Positions 32,969 through 40,795 of a stretch of DNA of 64,000 nucleotides are shown here, in pieces (the stretch's first letter is position 1; every line of letters starts with the position of its first letter). The notes beneath the pieces were generated by a model. It had not been told where the DNA came from. It worked only from the letters and a program-made list of their open reading frames with translations, and made no database searches. The position numbers were made by a program, and so were the translations under genes. This DNA is from MGIIa-K1 sp964577145. GTDB lineage: Archaea; Thermoplasmatota; Poseidoniia; Poseidoniales; Poseidoniaceae. Location: contig CAZNXM010000004.1 in NCBI GenBank assembly GCA_964577145.1, positions 19,820 through 83,819 of the forward strand, written 5' to 3'.

Positions 32969-34210
32969 TCAAAGGCGGCTTTGGTGCCGGAACCTATTTG
33001 CAAAGATTTCCGAGAATACTGGTTCGGCCTTTGCCATCACATCGATTGGGTCGATGTTATTGGGGATACAGGAATTAATCTCCTTGGATCTACCATGCCT
33101 TCCTCTTGAAATTACTTTAGCTGTAATTAAGCCTAGCATGTCGAGATTATTGATAATGCCAGAGATTCTTCTTGCAGTTAGGAATTGCTGGCCAACTAAA
33201 TTGCAAGCCTGTTTGTAAATGTGATAAACTTCACCAGTCTGAATATTGCGAAGTCCATTACTCTCATTGATGAGAACAGATGCAAGAACCATCTTCTGTT
33301 GTGTGGGAAGAGTACGAATCACTGGTGTAACTTGGTCGGATTCAATTTGAGCCTGAGCAATCCTAACATGTTGTTGCTCTACAATGCCAACACCTTCTTG
33401 CTCAGCCTTTTCGGTAGAAACACGAAGTAAATCAAGTGCGCAACGGGCATCTCCGTTTTCTTGTGCTGCAAGTGCAGCGCACAATTCTATGACACCGTCT
33501 CCAATCGCATCTGGAGTGATTGCATTTTGTGCCCTTCCTCTAAGAATATCTTGAAGTTGCTCAGCATTATATGGATTGAATATGATATCTTCCTGGCCAA
33601 GCCTACTTCTTACTCGTGGATCGAGGAAGTCAGTAAATTTGAGATCGTTTGAGATGCCGATAACACATGCCCTAGCATTTTTTAATTCAGCATTCAAGTT
33701 TGTCAAATTGTAAAGAAGGTCATCTCCAGCCTTCTTTACAAGGTGGTCGATTTCGTCAAGTACGATGACATAAACTCCCCCGCGTTCATCCATCCGTCTC
33801 ACTAATTCTGAAAACACCCGGTCAGTTGGCCAGCCAGTAAATGGGATATCAGCCTCTTCATGAGCTTCAAGAAGTGTGTTTCCAAGATGGGATAATACTC
33901 GGTATTGAGTATCGATTTGTCGGCAGTTAACCAAAACTGGATGAACAACTCTTCCAATTTGTTCACCCTTTCGCAGGAGTTGGTCACAAACATATCTGGT
34001 GACAGCGGTTTTACCGGCTCCGGTCACGCCGTAGAGAATCATATTCGAAGGAATGTGGCCCTTAAGGGCCTCGACTAAATTGAAACTTAAAGTCTCAACT
34101 TCTGCATCACGATGAGGCAGTCTTTCAGGGGTGTGAGTGTGGCGCAGTGTCTCCTTTTGGATGAAAAGCGTCCTTTGTGTGAGAATGCCATCGAAAATAT
34201 TTGACGACAT
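32969..34210 (-). CDS. cdc6: Orc1/Cdc6 replication initiator protein
   Basis: This 413-residue AAA+ ATPase binds origin recognition boxes and loads MCM. Walker A is YGVTGAGKTAVTRYV (P-loop residues 61-68), Walker B is VIVLDEIDHL (about 148-157), sensor 1 is ACVIGISNDL, and sensor 2 is ENGDARCALDLLRVS. The final 100 residues form the winged helix (LINESNGLRNIQTGEVYHIYKQACNLVGQQFLTARRISGIINNLDMLGLITAKVISRGRHGRSKEI). Archaeal origins commonly adjoin this gene, and the 411 bases upstream have origin-like features. A TATA-like box (TTTATAT, about 34295-34301 on the minus strand) could drive it. Confidence 0.95.
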   Translation of the reverse strand: MSSNIFDGILTQRTLFIQKETLRHTHTPERLPHRDAEVETLSFNLVEALKGHIPSNMILYGVTGAGKTAVTRYVCDQLLRKGEQIGRVVHPVLVNCRQIDTQYRVLSHLGNTLLEAHEEADIPFTGWPTDRVFSELVRRMDERGGVYVIVLDEIDHLVKKAGDDLLYNLTNLNAELKNARACVIGISNDLKFTDFLDPRVRSRLGQEDIIFNPYNAEQLQDILRGRAQNAITPDAIGDGVIELCAALAAQENGDARCALDLLRVSTEKAEQEGVGIVEQQHVRIAQAQIESDQVTPVIRTLPTQQKMVLASVLINESNGLRNIQTGEVYHIYKQACNLVGQQFLTARRISGIINNLDMLGLITAKVISRGRHGRSKEINSCIPNNIDPIDVMAKAEPVFSEIFANRFRHQSRL

Positions 34211-34621
34211 TTTATTACACTTCTCCTCATATCATTCAAGGTTGTCCGGCTGGCAGACACAATGCATGATGACTTACGTGAGTCCGAGTCCGCCATATAA
34301 ATTTGTTTGCTGATGAAGAATTAAAGTGAGGAATAGCCGACTTATTCAACTTCAATTGGAGTTCATAAAGGGGAGGGCGTTTTCAGCATGATTATTGAAA
34401 AAAACAGCATACTGTCGGTCTGAATCCGGAAACTTTTCCGTAGGGAACTTTTTTTCCAAAGCGATAGAGCTGTCAAATCCGACTCTCTATTTGGAAAGCC
34501 AAAGTCAATTCGAAAACAATCGTAACAAGCTAAGATCAAATTTTGTATATAACCTCCAATTGGAGAATTCAAGATTAAGTGTGAAAATTACACTCCCGTG
34601 AGTTATTTTTTGATGTTATTA
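34211..34621. other. Candidate replication origin upstream of orc1/cdc6
   Basis: This AT-rich 411-base gap has several palindromes and ORB-like sites. AACTTCAATTGGAGTTC followed by ATAAAGGGG (34349-34373) resembles euryarchaeal ORBs, which have a TCCAxTGGA-type core and a G-string. The perfect 12-bp palindrome CTCCAATTGGAG is at 34554-34565. CGGAAACTTTTCCG (34427-34440) is another inverted repeat, and TTTCCAAA (34453-34460) pairs with TTTGGAAA (34490-34497). Long A and T tracts could be unwinding elements. No coding frame is convincing. It also holds the orc1 promoter. Confidence 0.68.
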
Positions 34622-35389
34622 TTATATCAAACCTATAGAATTCGGCAATAACTCTAACGTCATTTCATCATTTCCGTGAATGACATTGGATGGGAAATCT
34701 GGCACCTGCGTGGTGATAATTTCATAATCAGCGTCAATAAATGTATGAGTTATTAATATCGTAGTATCTTGGTTTTCATTTGCAAGTTTCTTGATATCAT
34801 CTGGTTTATGGTGGTGCTCAGTGGGTACCCATTGCGGAACTCCCATTTCTACAATAGCAAGATCAACACTACCAACTCGACTCCACAATTCTTCACAAGG
34901 GCCACTATCTCCAGAGTGGAGAAGAGAAATTCCGTTTTCGTGTTCGAGCCTCCAACCATGCGGGTCTACTTCAGGGTCATGAAGAACTTCAAATCGCTCA
35001 AAAGACCAATTTTCAACTTTTGGAATATCAACCCATTTTATTGATTCCAGAATTGAATCGAGTGAGCCAGGATATGCAAGATGGCAAAGATGCACGAGCC
35101 GTTCTTTGACTCCAGAAGAACCTGCTACTGTAAGTGGTCTAAGGCCATCTCTATCTGAAATGTATTTCCGTTCTAACAAGATAAATGGAAATCCAAACAC
35201 ATGGTCTCCATGAACATGAGTGATTAGAATAGTATCGATATCTGCTACCGAAATACCTGCTCTCCGAAGGCTTGCTAAGCATGTTGGAGGTGCATCTATT
35301 ATCATGTGACGGTCAATACAAGTGAAAGAGTGATGGCGTCCTGAAGGCAAGAATGCATTACCGCTCCCGAGTAATTCGACCTTCACCAT
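34622..35389 (-). CDS. Metallo-beta-lactamase-fold hydrolase (RNase Z-like)
   Basis: This 255-residue protein has the fold's first metal motif as LITHVHGDHVFGFPF. Later ligands are in LLHSGDSGP and ITHTFIDAD. The N-terminus VKVELLGSGNAFLPSGRHHSF is typical of the RNase Z and related phosphodiesterase group, but the exosite arm of true RNase Z is not evident. EMGVPQWVPTEHHHKPDDIKKLA fits the C-terminal His motif. ATG 35389 starts with MVKVELLGSGNAF, as usual for the family; the longer frame overlaps the divergent reductase gene. Substrate uncertain. Confidence 0.8.
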   Translation of the reverse strand: MVKVELLGSGNAFLPSGRHHSFTCIDRHMIIDAPPTCLASLRRAGISVADIDTILITHVHGDHVFGFPFILLERKYISDRDGLRPLTVAGSSGVKERLVHLCHLAYPGSLDSILESIKWVDIPKVENWSFERFEVLHDPEVDPHGWRLEHENGISLLHSGDSGPCEELWSRVGSVDLAIVEMGVPQWVPTEHHHKPDDIKKLANENQDTTILITHTFIDADYEIITTQVPDFPSNVIHGNDEMTLELLPNSIGLI

Positions 35390-35478
35390 GGAGGGGGTGA
35401 CGCCCTTCGGGCCTAAGACATCATCGCACCAACATTCATGAACAGTAGTCCGGTGGGCTGGTTCATTCGGTGGTTGCA

Positions 35479-36741
35479 ATGTCGAAATGGAGTGCAAAGA
35501 GCCCTTACCAATCAAAGGTTACTGAGTGCTATGTTCTCAATGGACCAGGTTCCAAAAAGGAAACCTGCCATATCGTATTCGATTTGGGTGATTCCGGCAT
35601 GGATTACAAAGTAGGTGACGCATTAGGTGTGCTTGCAGAAAATCCACCTCATACCGTCGATGAATTAATTGAAGTCACTGGTTGGGATAGTAAACAAATT
35701 GTGAGCACGCATAATGGTGAGCGCACTCTTCGCGACGCATTAAAGATGGATTTTGAAATTCATCGCGTTAACAAGAAATTCGTAAATTCACTTGTTCAAA
35801 AGGTGACTTCAACAGGTATGCGAATCACAGTTTCACTAGTGGAACGCTATCGTGAGGCTGTGGCTGGAGGTGGCTCTGAATGGATGGGAGGAGATTCATC
35901 TCTTGTCGTAGAACCTAACCCTTCTATTCCGGGCGATGACCCTGTGGCAAAGGTCGCTAATCTCGTCTCTGATGGCGATGCAATGGAGGACTATATCTGG
36001 TCACGTGATTATATCGATGTGATTAGGGATTTTGATGTTCAGTATGATGCAGAAGAATTCCTTGAACTAATTGACAAATTAAAGCCACGCCTCTATTCTA
36101 TTGCTTCAAGCCACGATGCCCATCCTGGTTTGGTTGAGTTGACAGTTGGAATCGTTCGATATTCTCATCACGATAGAGATAGAGGTGGTTTGTGTACTGT
36201 TTACTTAGCTGACGAAGTTGAAATTGGGAAAACCGATGTTGGTGTATTCATGAGCCCTACCAAGTCTTTCGTTTTGCCAGAAGACAAATCTACTGATATT
36301 ATCATGGTTGGTCCGGGAACAGGAATCGCACCTTTCCGTGCTTTCATGGAACAGCGTGTCTTTGATGGCGGGGATGGAAAGAATTGGTTATTCTTTGGCG
36401 ATCAATCTGAGAAAACAGAATTTTACTACAAGGATTCGATTGAGGGTTGGCTCGATGAAGGTCACCTCTACCGATTTACCACTGCTTGGTCAAGAGATCA
36501 GGAAGAGAAAATCTATGTTCAACACAGACTCAAAGAGTATGGTGCTGAGGTTTGGGAATGGTTTGAGAGAGGAGCATATTTCTACATCTGCGGCGATAAG
36601 AAATACATGGCAAAGGATGTACATCGAGCCCTAATCGAAATCGCAATAGAGCACGGTGGAATGTCAGAAGAAGATGCAACCTTCTTCATCGAGAAAACGA
36701 TGATGAGGGAGCAAAAGCGCTACTTGCGCGATGTGTACTGA
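35479..36741 (+). CDS. CysJ/cytochrome P450 reductase-like FAD-NADPH oxidoreductase lacking flavodoxin domain
   Basis: This 420-residue protein corresponds to the C-terminal FAD- and NADPH-binding parts of CysJ. GDALGVLAENPP starts the FAD domain, and KPRLYSIASSHDA (RxYS) and GGLCTVYLAD bind FAD. IIMVGPGTGIAPFRAFMEQR, NWLFFGDQSEKTEFYYKD and YFYICGDKKYMAKDV bind NADPH, and the aromatic end RDVY stacks on FAD. The N-terminal FMN-flavodoxin domain is absent. ATG 35479 is preferred over GTG 35470. It could reduce a separate ferredoxin, flavodoxin, sulfite reductase or an oxygenase such as the di-iron protein at 19324. No partner gene is adjacent. Confidence 0.85.
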   Translation: MSKWSAKSPYQSKVTECYVLNGPGSKKETCHIVFDLGDSGMDYKVGDALGVLAENPPHTVDELIEVTGWDSKQIVSTHNGERTLRDALKMDFEIHRVNKKFVNSLVQKVTSTGMRITVSLVERYREAVAGGGSEWMGGDSSLVVEPNPSIPGDDPVAKVANLVSDGDAMEDYIWSRDYIDVIRDFDVQYDAEEFLELIDKLKPRLYSIASSHDAHPGLVELTVGIVRYSHHDRDRGGLCTVYLADEVEIGKTDVGVFMSPTKSFVLPEDKSTDIIMVGPGTGIAPFRAFMEQRVFDGGDGKNWLFFGDQSEKTEFYYKDSIEGWLDEGHLYRFTTAWSRDQEEKIYVQHRLKEYGAEVWEWFERGAYFYICGDKKYMAKDVHRALIEIAIEHGGMSEEDATFFIEKTMMREQKRYLRDVY

Positions 36742-36748
36742 TACTGGA

Positions 36749-37324
36749 TTATGAATCGAGCGGAGTAGGTATTTCCACCGCTGGAATACCTCGTTCACGC
36801 GCCCGTTTTATCATGATAGATGTCCACTTGGATTTCGGACCAGGGAAAGCGATAACATGTGTCGCATGGTTAAGCATATCATCGACAAGTGTAGGTGCTG
36901 CTTCTGGCCTACCATCGTCTTGTAATCCGCTCCGTGGTGCATTCCATGCTTCATTGTAAATCGCCATCGGAATGGCATGATTATCACACCATCTCTCCGC
37001 TAAATAATCGACTCCTGATGCGCCTCCAATGATTATCAAGTCAGGATATTCATGCCATTTCATCCATTGATCGAGTTGCTCTTCTAACCACTGAAAATCA
37101 TAGAATCTAGAATTGCCACAAATTACCAAATTCACAACTTTACCGCTCTTATTCAGATCCCTTCCCGCCAAACGCTCGGCAGTGGCCGCTCCGGTGTTTT
37201 CATCTGCATCCATAGACGCGAGTATGTTTGCTATCCTATAAGCCTCATCCCGCCGCTTCCCATACAGCGCGAGAAAGCGGGTCAGAGTTGCCGGAATCCG
37301 GCGACAATATTGGCTTGAAAACAT
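36749..37324 (-). CDS. SLOG-domain protein (DUF2493/YspA-like)
   Basis: The C-terminal 130 residues form a Rossmann-like SLOG domain of the DUF2493 kind: VVNLVICGNSRFYDFQWLEEQLDQW, DLIIIGGASGVDYLAERWC, IPMAIYNEAWNAP and VIAFPGPKSKWTSIMIKRARERGIPAVEI. Such domains bind nucleotides or nucleotide-derived ligands and often occur in phage and mobile regions. The N-terminal 60 residues are Arg-rich and may be partly untranslated. ATG 37324 follows an in-frame GTG. It lies eight bases from the convergent reductase stop. Confidence 0.78.
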   Translation of the reverse strand: MFSSQYCRRIPATLTRFLALYGKRRDEAYRIANILASMDADENTGAATAERLAGRDLNKSGKVVNLVICGNSRFYDFQWLEEQLDQWMKWHEYPDLIIIGGASGVDYLAERWCDNHAIPMAIYNEAWNAPRSGLQDDGRPEAAPTLVDDMLNHATHVIAFPGPKSKWTSIMIKRARERGIPAVEIPTPLDS

Positions 37325-37383
37325 CACATGAGTGTAATTGTTGAACCGCTTTCATCATAGAGCAGGTGTGTCTGGCAACACTC

Positions 37384-38724
37384 ATGGGATTCAAACGTGT
37401 GCTTATTGCCAACCGTGGTGAAATCGCATTAAGGATTCTGAGAGCATTGCGTGATATGGGTATTGAGGCAGCCGTTATTCACGGCCGTGAAGACCGATTA
37501 TCACTACCTGTACGTATGGCAGATGTCGCATATCCTATCATGCGAGCAAACCCTTTGGATTCTTACCTTGATATCGAGGCGATAGTAAATGCCGCTAAAG
37601 AATTGAATTGTGATGCAGTACATCCAGGATATGGATTTCTTGCCGAGAATGCTCAATTCGTAAAGCGCCTAGAAGAAGAAGGAATCACTTTCATTGGTCC
37701 TGCTGCGAATGTTATCACTTTACTTGGTGACAAAATCGAGGCAAGAGCTGCGATGGAAGCAGCAGGTCTTCCAACTGCTAAAGGCAGTAGTGAACCCATC
37801 TCCAGTGCAGACGTTGCGAGTGAACTGGCTTCAGAAATTGGTTATCCAGTTATCATCAAAGCTGCAGCAGGTGGTGGAGGTATTGGTATGCAAATTGTGC
37901 ACGCTTCAGATGAATTTGAAGGGGCTCTCAAGTTGTGCCAAAGCCGGGCAAAATCCGCATTTGGTGATGATAGGGTATTCGTAGAGAAATATATCGAAGG
38001 TGCCCAACACGTAGAATTTCAAGTTCTTGGTGATGGCAAAAATGCTATTCATTTCGGTGAGAGATTTTGCTCTATTCAACGTCGTCACCAGAAACTTGTC
38101 GAGGAAGGTCCTTGGTTGACCGATGAGAAGCGTGCGGAGATAGGTGCTCTTGTTTGCGCTGGTGCTGAAAGCGTCGGGTACAAGGGCTTAGCAACATTCG
38201 AATTTTTGCGTGATAAGAATGGAGATTTTTACTTTCTCGAAGTCAATCCCCGGGTTCAGGTAGAGCATACGGTCACCGAATTGATCACAGGATACAACCT
38301 TGTCCAACTTGGAATCAGAGTTGCTCAAGGTGAAAGTCTACCTCTCTCTCAGGGGGATGTGAAGATTAGAGGTCATGCGATTCAATGTCGACTAAATGCT
38401 GAAGATACTACCAACTTCGTACCTTCACCTGGTAGACTTTGGGAATGTCATTTCCCCAGTGGATTTGGAGTACGATGTGATACTCATGCCCATCCTGGTT
38501 ATGAGATGCCAGGATGTTTTGATAGTCTGTTGGCAAAACTACTGACTTGGGGACCAACTCGTGAAGATGCAATCGCTCGAATGAGAACCGCTCTAGATGA
38601 GACAATCATTACTGGAGTAGAGCATTTAATTCCGCTACATCGTAGAATTATGGATGAGAAAGATTTCCTAAACCGAGACGTTACAATCCAATATATCGAT
38701 ATGCACCAGGATTTACTCGGGTGA
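37384..38724 (+). CDS. Biotin carboxylase subunit of an acyl-CoA/pyruvate carboxylase
   Basis: This 446-residue ATP-grasp enzyme carboxylates biotin. It has FKRVLIANRGEIALRILRALRDMG, CDAVHPGYGFLAENAQF, PVIIKAAAGGGGIGMQIV (ATP-binding), VEKYIEGAQHVEFQVLGDG, RFCSIQRRHQKLVEEGP and FLEVNPRVQVEHTVTE (catalytic metal Glu and Asn). Length matches AccC or PycA without a biotin domain, so the biotin carrier and carboxyltransferase lie elsewhere. ATG 37384 gives MGFKRVL. It could provide malonyl-CoA for the giant synthase downstream, but pyruvate or propionyl-CoA carboxylation is equally possible. A PfkB kinase gene starts four bases later. Confidence 0.92.
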   Translation: MGFKRVLIANRGEIALRILRALRDMGIEAAVIHGREDRLSLPVRMADVAYPIMRANPLDSYLDIEAIVNAAKELNCDAVHPGYGFLAENAQFVKRLEEEGITFIGPAANVITLLGDKIEARAAMEAAGLPTAKGSSEPISSADVASELASEIGYPVIIKAAAGGGGIGMQIVHASDEFEGALKLCQSRAKSAFGDDRVFVEKYIEGAQHVEFQVLGDGKNAIHFGERFCSIQRRHQKLVEEGPWLTDEKRAEIGALVCAGAESVGYKGLATFEFLRDKNGDFYFLEVNPRVQVEHTVTELITGYNLVQLGIRVAQGESLPLSQGDVKIRGHAIQCRLNAEDTTNFVPSPGRLWECHFPSGFGVRCDTHAHPGYEMPGCFDSLLAKLLTWGPTREDAIARMRTALDETIITGVEHLIPLHRRIMDEKDFLNRDVTIQYIDMHQDLLG

Positions 38725-38728
38725 TTAG

Positions 38729-39655
38729 ATGGATGTTCTAATCGTCGGCAGTCTTGCCTATGATTCACTGGAATCCCCAGAGGGAATTGCAACAGAAGAA
38801 TTGGGAGGTTCAGCATCCTACAGTGGATTCTCCACCTCATTTCATTTGAATCGAATGTCTGGTGGCAAAGCAGCATTAGTAGGGGTGGTCGGACATGACT
38901 TCCTCACTGAAGATATGGCTGCATATGTCGATGCAGGCCTCGATGTCACAGGAATAGAAACTGCACAGGGCTTGACTTTCCGCTGGAAGGGGTCATATCA
39001 CGGAAATATGTCTGAAGCAGAAACTCATGAAACTCATCTCAATGTGTTCGAGCACTTCGAACCAAAAGTTCCAGTTCATTCTATTCATCCAAGTGTGGTG
39101 TTTTGCGCAAATTTGCACCCCGCACTACAACTTTCGGTTATCGAACAAACTTCACCCACCAGAATTACGATGCTTGATTCTATGAATTTGTGGATTAACA
39201 TTGCAAAAGATAGTTTGATTGAAGCTATGCAGAAGGTCGACCTTGTAGTACTGAATGATGGTGAAATTAGGATGCTAGCCAATGATGATAATTTGGTCCG
39301 AGCATCCTTTGCAGTTCAGGAATTGGCCGGCGGTGGAATCCTTGTCGTAAAGCGAGGAGAACATGGAGTTCTTGCTCTTCACCCCGATGGATTGCTATCT
39401 ATGCCGGCATTTCCGACAAAGAAAATCGTAGATCCAACAGGTTGTGGCGATGCTTTTGCAGGAGCGATGGCAGCTTTCCTTTCACAAAATGAAGGAAAGA
39501 TAGAGCGTGAAGAACTTGCAGAGGCTCTTGTTCATGCTACAGTTACCGCATCATTTACTTTAGAGAGGTTCGGAACAAATAAAATCAGAAATCTTTCGCA
39601 GGAAGAATACGACTTACGACTAATCGACTACCGAGCGATAACCAGTACCCGCTGA
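38729..39655 (+). CDS. PfkB/ribokinase-family sugar or nucleoside kinase
   Basis: This 308-residue kinase begins with MDVLIVGSLAYDSLESPEG and GGSASYSGFSTS (PfkB signature 1 region). It ends with the anion-hole and catalytic motif KKIVDPTGCGDAFAGAMAAFL (catalytic Asp of GCGDAF, where Gly-Ala is usual). The substrate (ribose, adenosine, fructose-6-phosphate or other) cannot be told. It follows the biotin carboxylase gene by four bases. The stop codon lies in an inverted repeat (39653-39671). Confidence 0.85.
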   Translation: MDVLIVGSLAYDSLESPEGIATEELGGSASYSGFSTSFHLNRMSGGKAALVGVVGHDFLTEDMAAYVDAGLDVTGIETAQGLTFRWKGSYHGNMSEAETHETHLNVFEHFEPKVPVHSIHPSVVFCANLHPALQLSVIEQTSPTRITMLDSMNLWINIAKDSLIEAMQKVDLVVLNDGEIRMLANDDNLVRASFAVQELAGGGILVVKRGEHGVLALHPDGLLSMPAFPTKKIVDPTGCGDAFAGAMAAFLSQNEGKIEREELAEALVHATVTASFTLERFGTNKIRNLSQEEYDLRLIDYRAITSTR

Positions 39656-39671
39656 GTCTACAACAGACTCA
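39653..39671. terminator. Inverted repeat spanning the PfkB-kinase stop codon
   Basis: TGAGTCT, ACAAC loop, AGACTCA forms a 7-bp stem that begins with the TGA stop. No T-tract. The next start is 26 bases on. Confidence 0.4.
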
Positions 39672-39696
39672 AGAAAGGTCCGCCGGTCGCCGGTAT

Positions 39697-40716
39697 ATGA
39701 CCGTCCTCAATATCGCCATGGTCGGAAGTGACGAATTGGCGAAAGAGATTGCGAAGGCAACCGACCAACGCGATGTCCATACCTATGTTCACAAAGAGGT
39801 CGGAGCCAATGGTCCTCGGATTCTATCTATCATAAGGCCCGCTAAACTTCCAGATAGAATACGCCCTCTGTTCAATGCATTGTGCGCGGCCCGTGTTGGA
39901 TTGATTGAGGTAACAGGTGTCAATGCAGAATTCGGAGAAGTTCTGGTCGCTTTTGCTTCAGCGGGAATTGACAAGGGCCTCATCGTAATCAACGCCGCAG
40001 AGGGAGGATGGGTTGACGAAGACCAAGTAATGGGTCTCTTCAAACAGGCTGGACTAAGTGGATGGACTCAATGTAGTAGTGATGGAATCGAACTTCGTGG
40101 GGAATTATACAAGTTAATGGATTTGATTTCTACTGACCTCGAGGCGGCAAAGTCTGCTCCACTCGTTGTCCCAATCGACCAACATTTCAATGTCAAAGGC
40201 ATTGGTCTTGTTGCAATTGGCTATGTTCAATCTGGTACCTTGAAGGTACATGATGAATTGAGATTAATGCCAGCTGATGGCCCTGGGACAGTGAAGTCAT
40301 TACAGGTAATGGATGATGATGTGAATGAGGCTGTAGCAGGCGATAGAGTAGGAATCGCTCTACGAAATACCAAGGAAGAACATCTCTCTGGTGGAAGCCT
40401 TGTGATACATCCTGAAGTAGAAGATAAGAACAAAGGGATCAGTATTCCACTTGCACTTGAGAAGCACGAACGTAGCCGAATAGAATTAACACAATCTCCG
40501 TTCCAAAAAAGAATCCTAAATCCCGGAGATGTTGTTCATGCTGCGGTCGATTTGCAATTCGCTGTTGGAAGAATTGAATCGATAGATGATGGAATGATAG
40601 TTTCTTGGGATTCGCCATTATTCATCAGGTGCGATGAAGCACCACAGGTTTTGGTTGCCCAACTCGATTCTAAACCACGAATAATGGGTTCAGCAAGCGT
40701 ATACCGGCTGGATTGA
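39697..40716 (+). CDS. SelB/EF-Tu-like protein lacking GTPase motifs
   Basis: This 339-residue protein has the layout of a translational GTPase: an N-terminal domain of about 150 residues, then EF-Tu-like domains 2 and 3. Domain 2 is clear: VPIDQHFNVKGIGLVAIGYVQSGTLKVHDELRLMP, followed by GTVKSLQVMDDDVNEAVAGDRVGIALR. The G domain has lost its key motifs: the P-loop position reads MVGSDELAKEIAKA instead of GHVDHGKT, and DTPGH and NKxD are not seen. VGLIEVTGVNAEFGEVLVAFASAGIDKGLIVINAAEG retains the shape only. A pseudo-GTPase acting on ribosomes, tRNA or as a regulator is the best guess. Confidence 0.75.
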   Translation: MTVLNIAMVGSDELAKEIAKATDQRDVHTYVHKEVGANGPRILSIIRPAKLPDRIRPLFNALCAARVGLIEVTGVNAEFGEVLVAFASAGIDKGLIVINAAEGGWVDEDQVMGLFKQAGLSGWTQCSSDGIELRGELYKLMDLISTDLEAAKSAPLVVPIDQHFNVKGIGLVAIGYVQSGTLKVHDELRLMPADGPGTVKSLQVMDDDVNEAVAGDRVGIALRNTKEEHLSGGSLVIHPEVEDKNKGISIPLALEKHERSRIELTQSPFQKRILNPGDVVHAAVDLQFAVGRIESIDDGMIVSWDSPLFIRCDEAPQVLVAQLDSKPRIMGSASVYRLD

Positions 40717-40733
40717 GAGGGTCGCCAATACGC

Positions 40734-40748
40734 AACCCCATAGGGGTT
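40734..40748. other. GC-rich intergenic hairpin
   Basis: AACCCC, ATA loop, GGGGTT: a 6-bp stem 18 bases after the SelB-like gene stop and 48 bases before the next start. Confidence 0.45.
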
Positions 40749-40795
40749 CACCTACGGTGCATTGATAACCTCAACTTCAAGTTCGCAGGTTCGGG

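Noticed and set aside
34395..34601. Small frames inside the origin-like region
   Set aside because: Translations are low-complexity Ser/Asn/Lys sequences typical of AT-rich non-coding DNA, without ribosome-binding sites.
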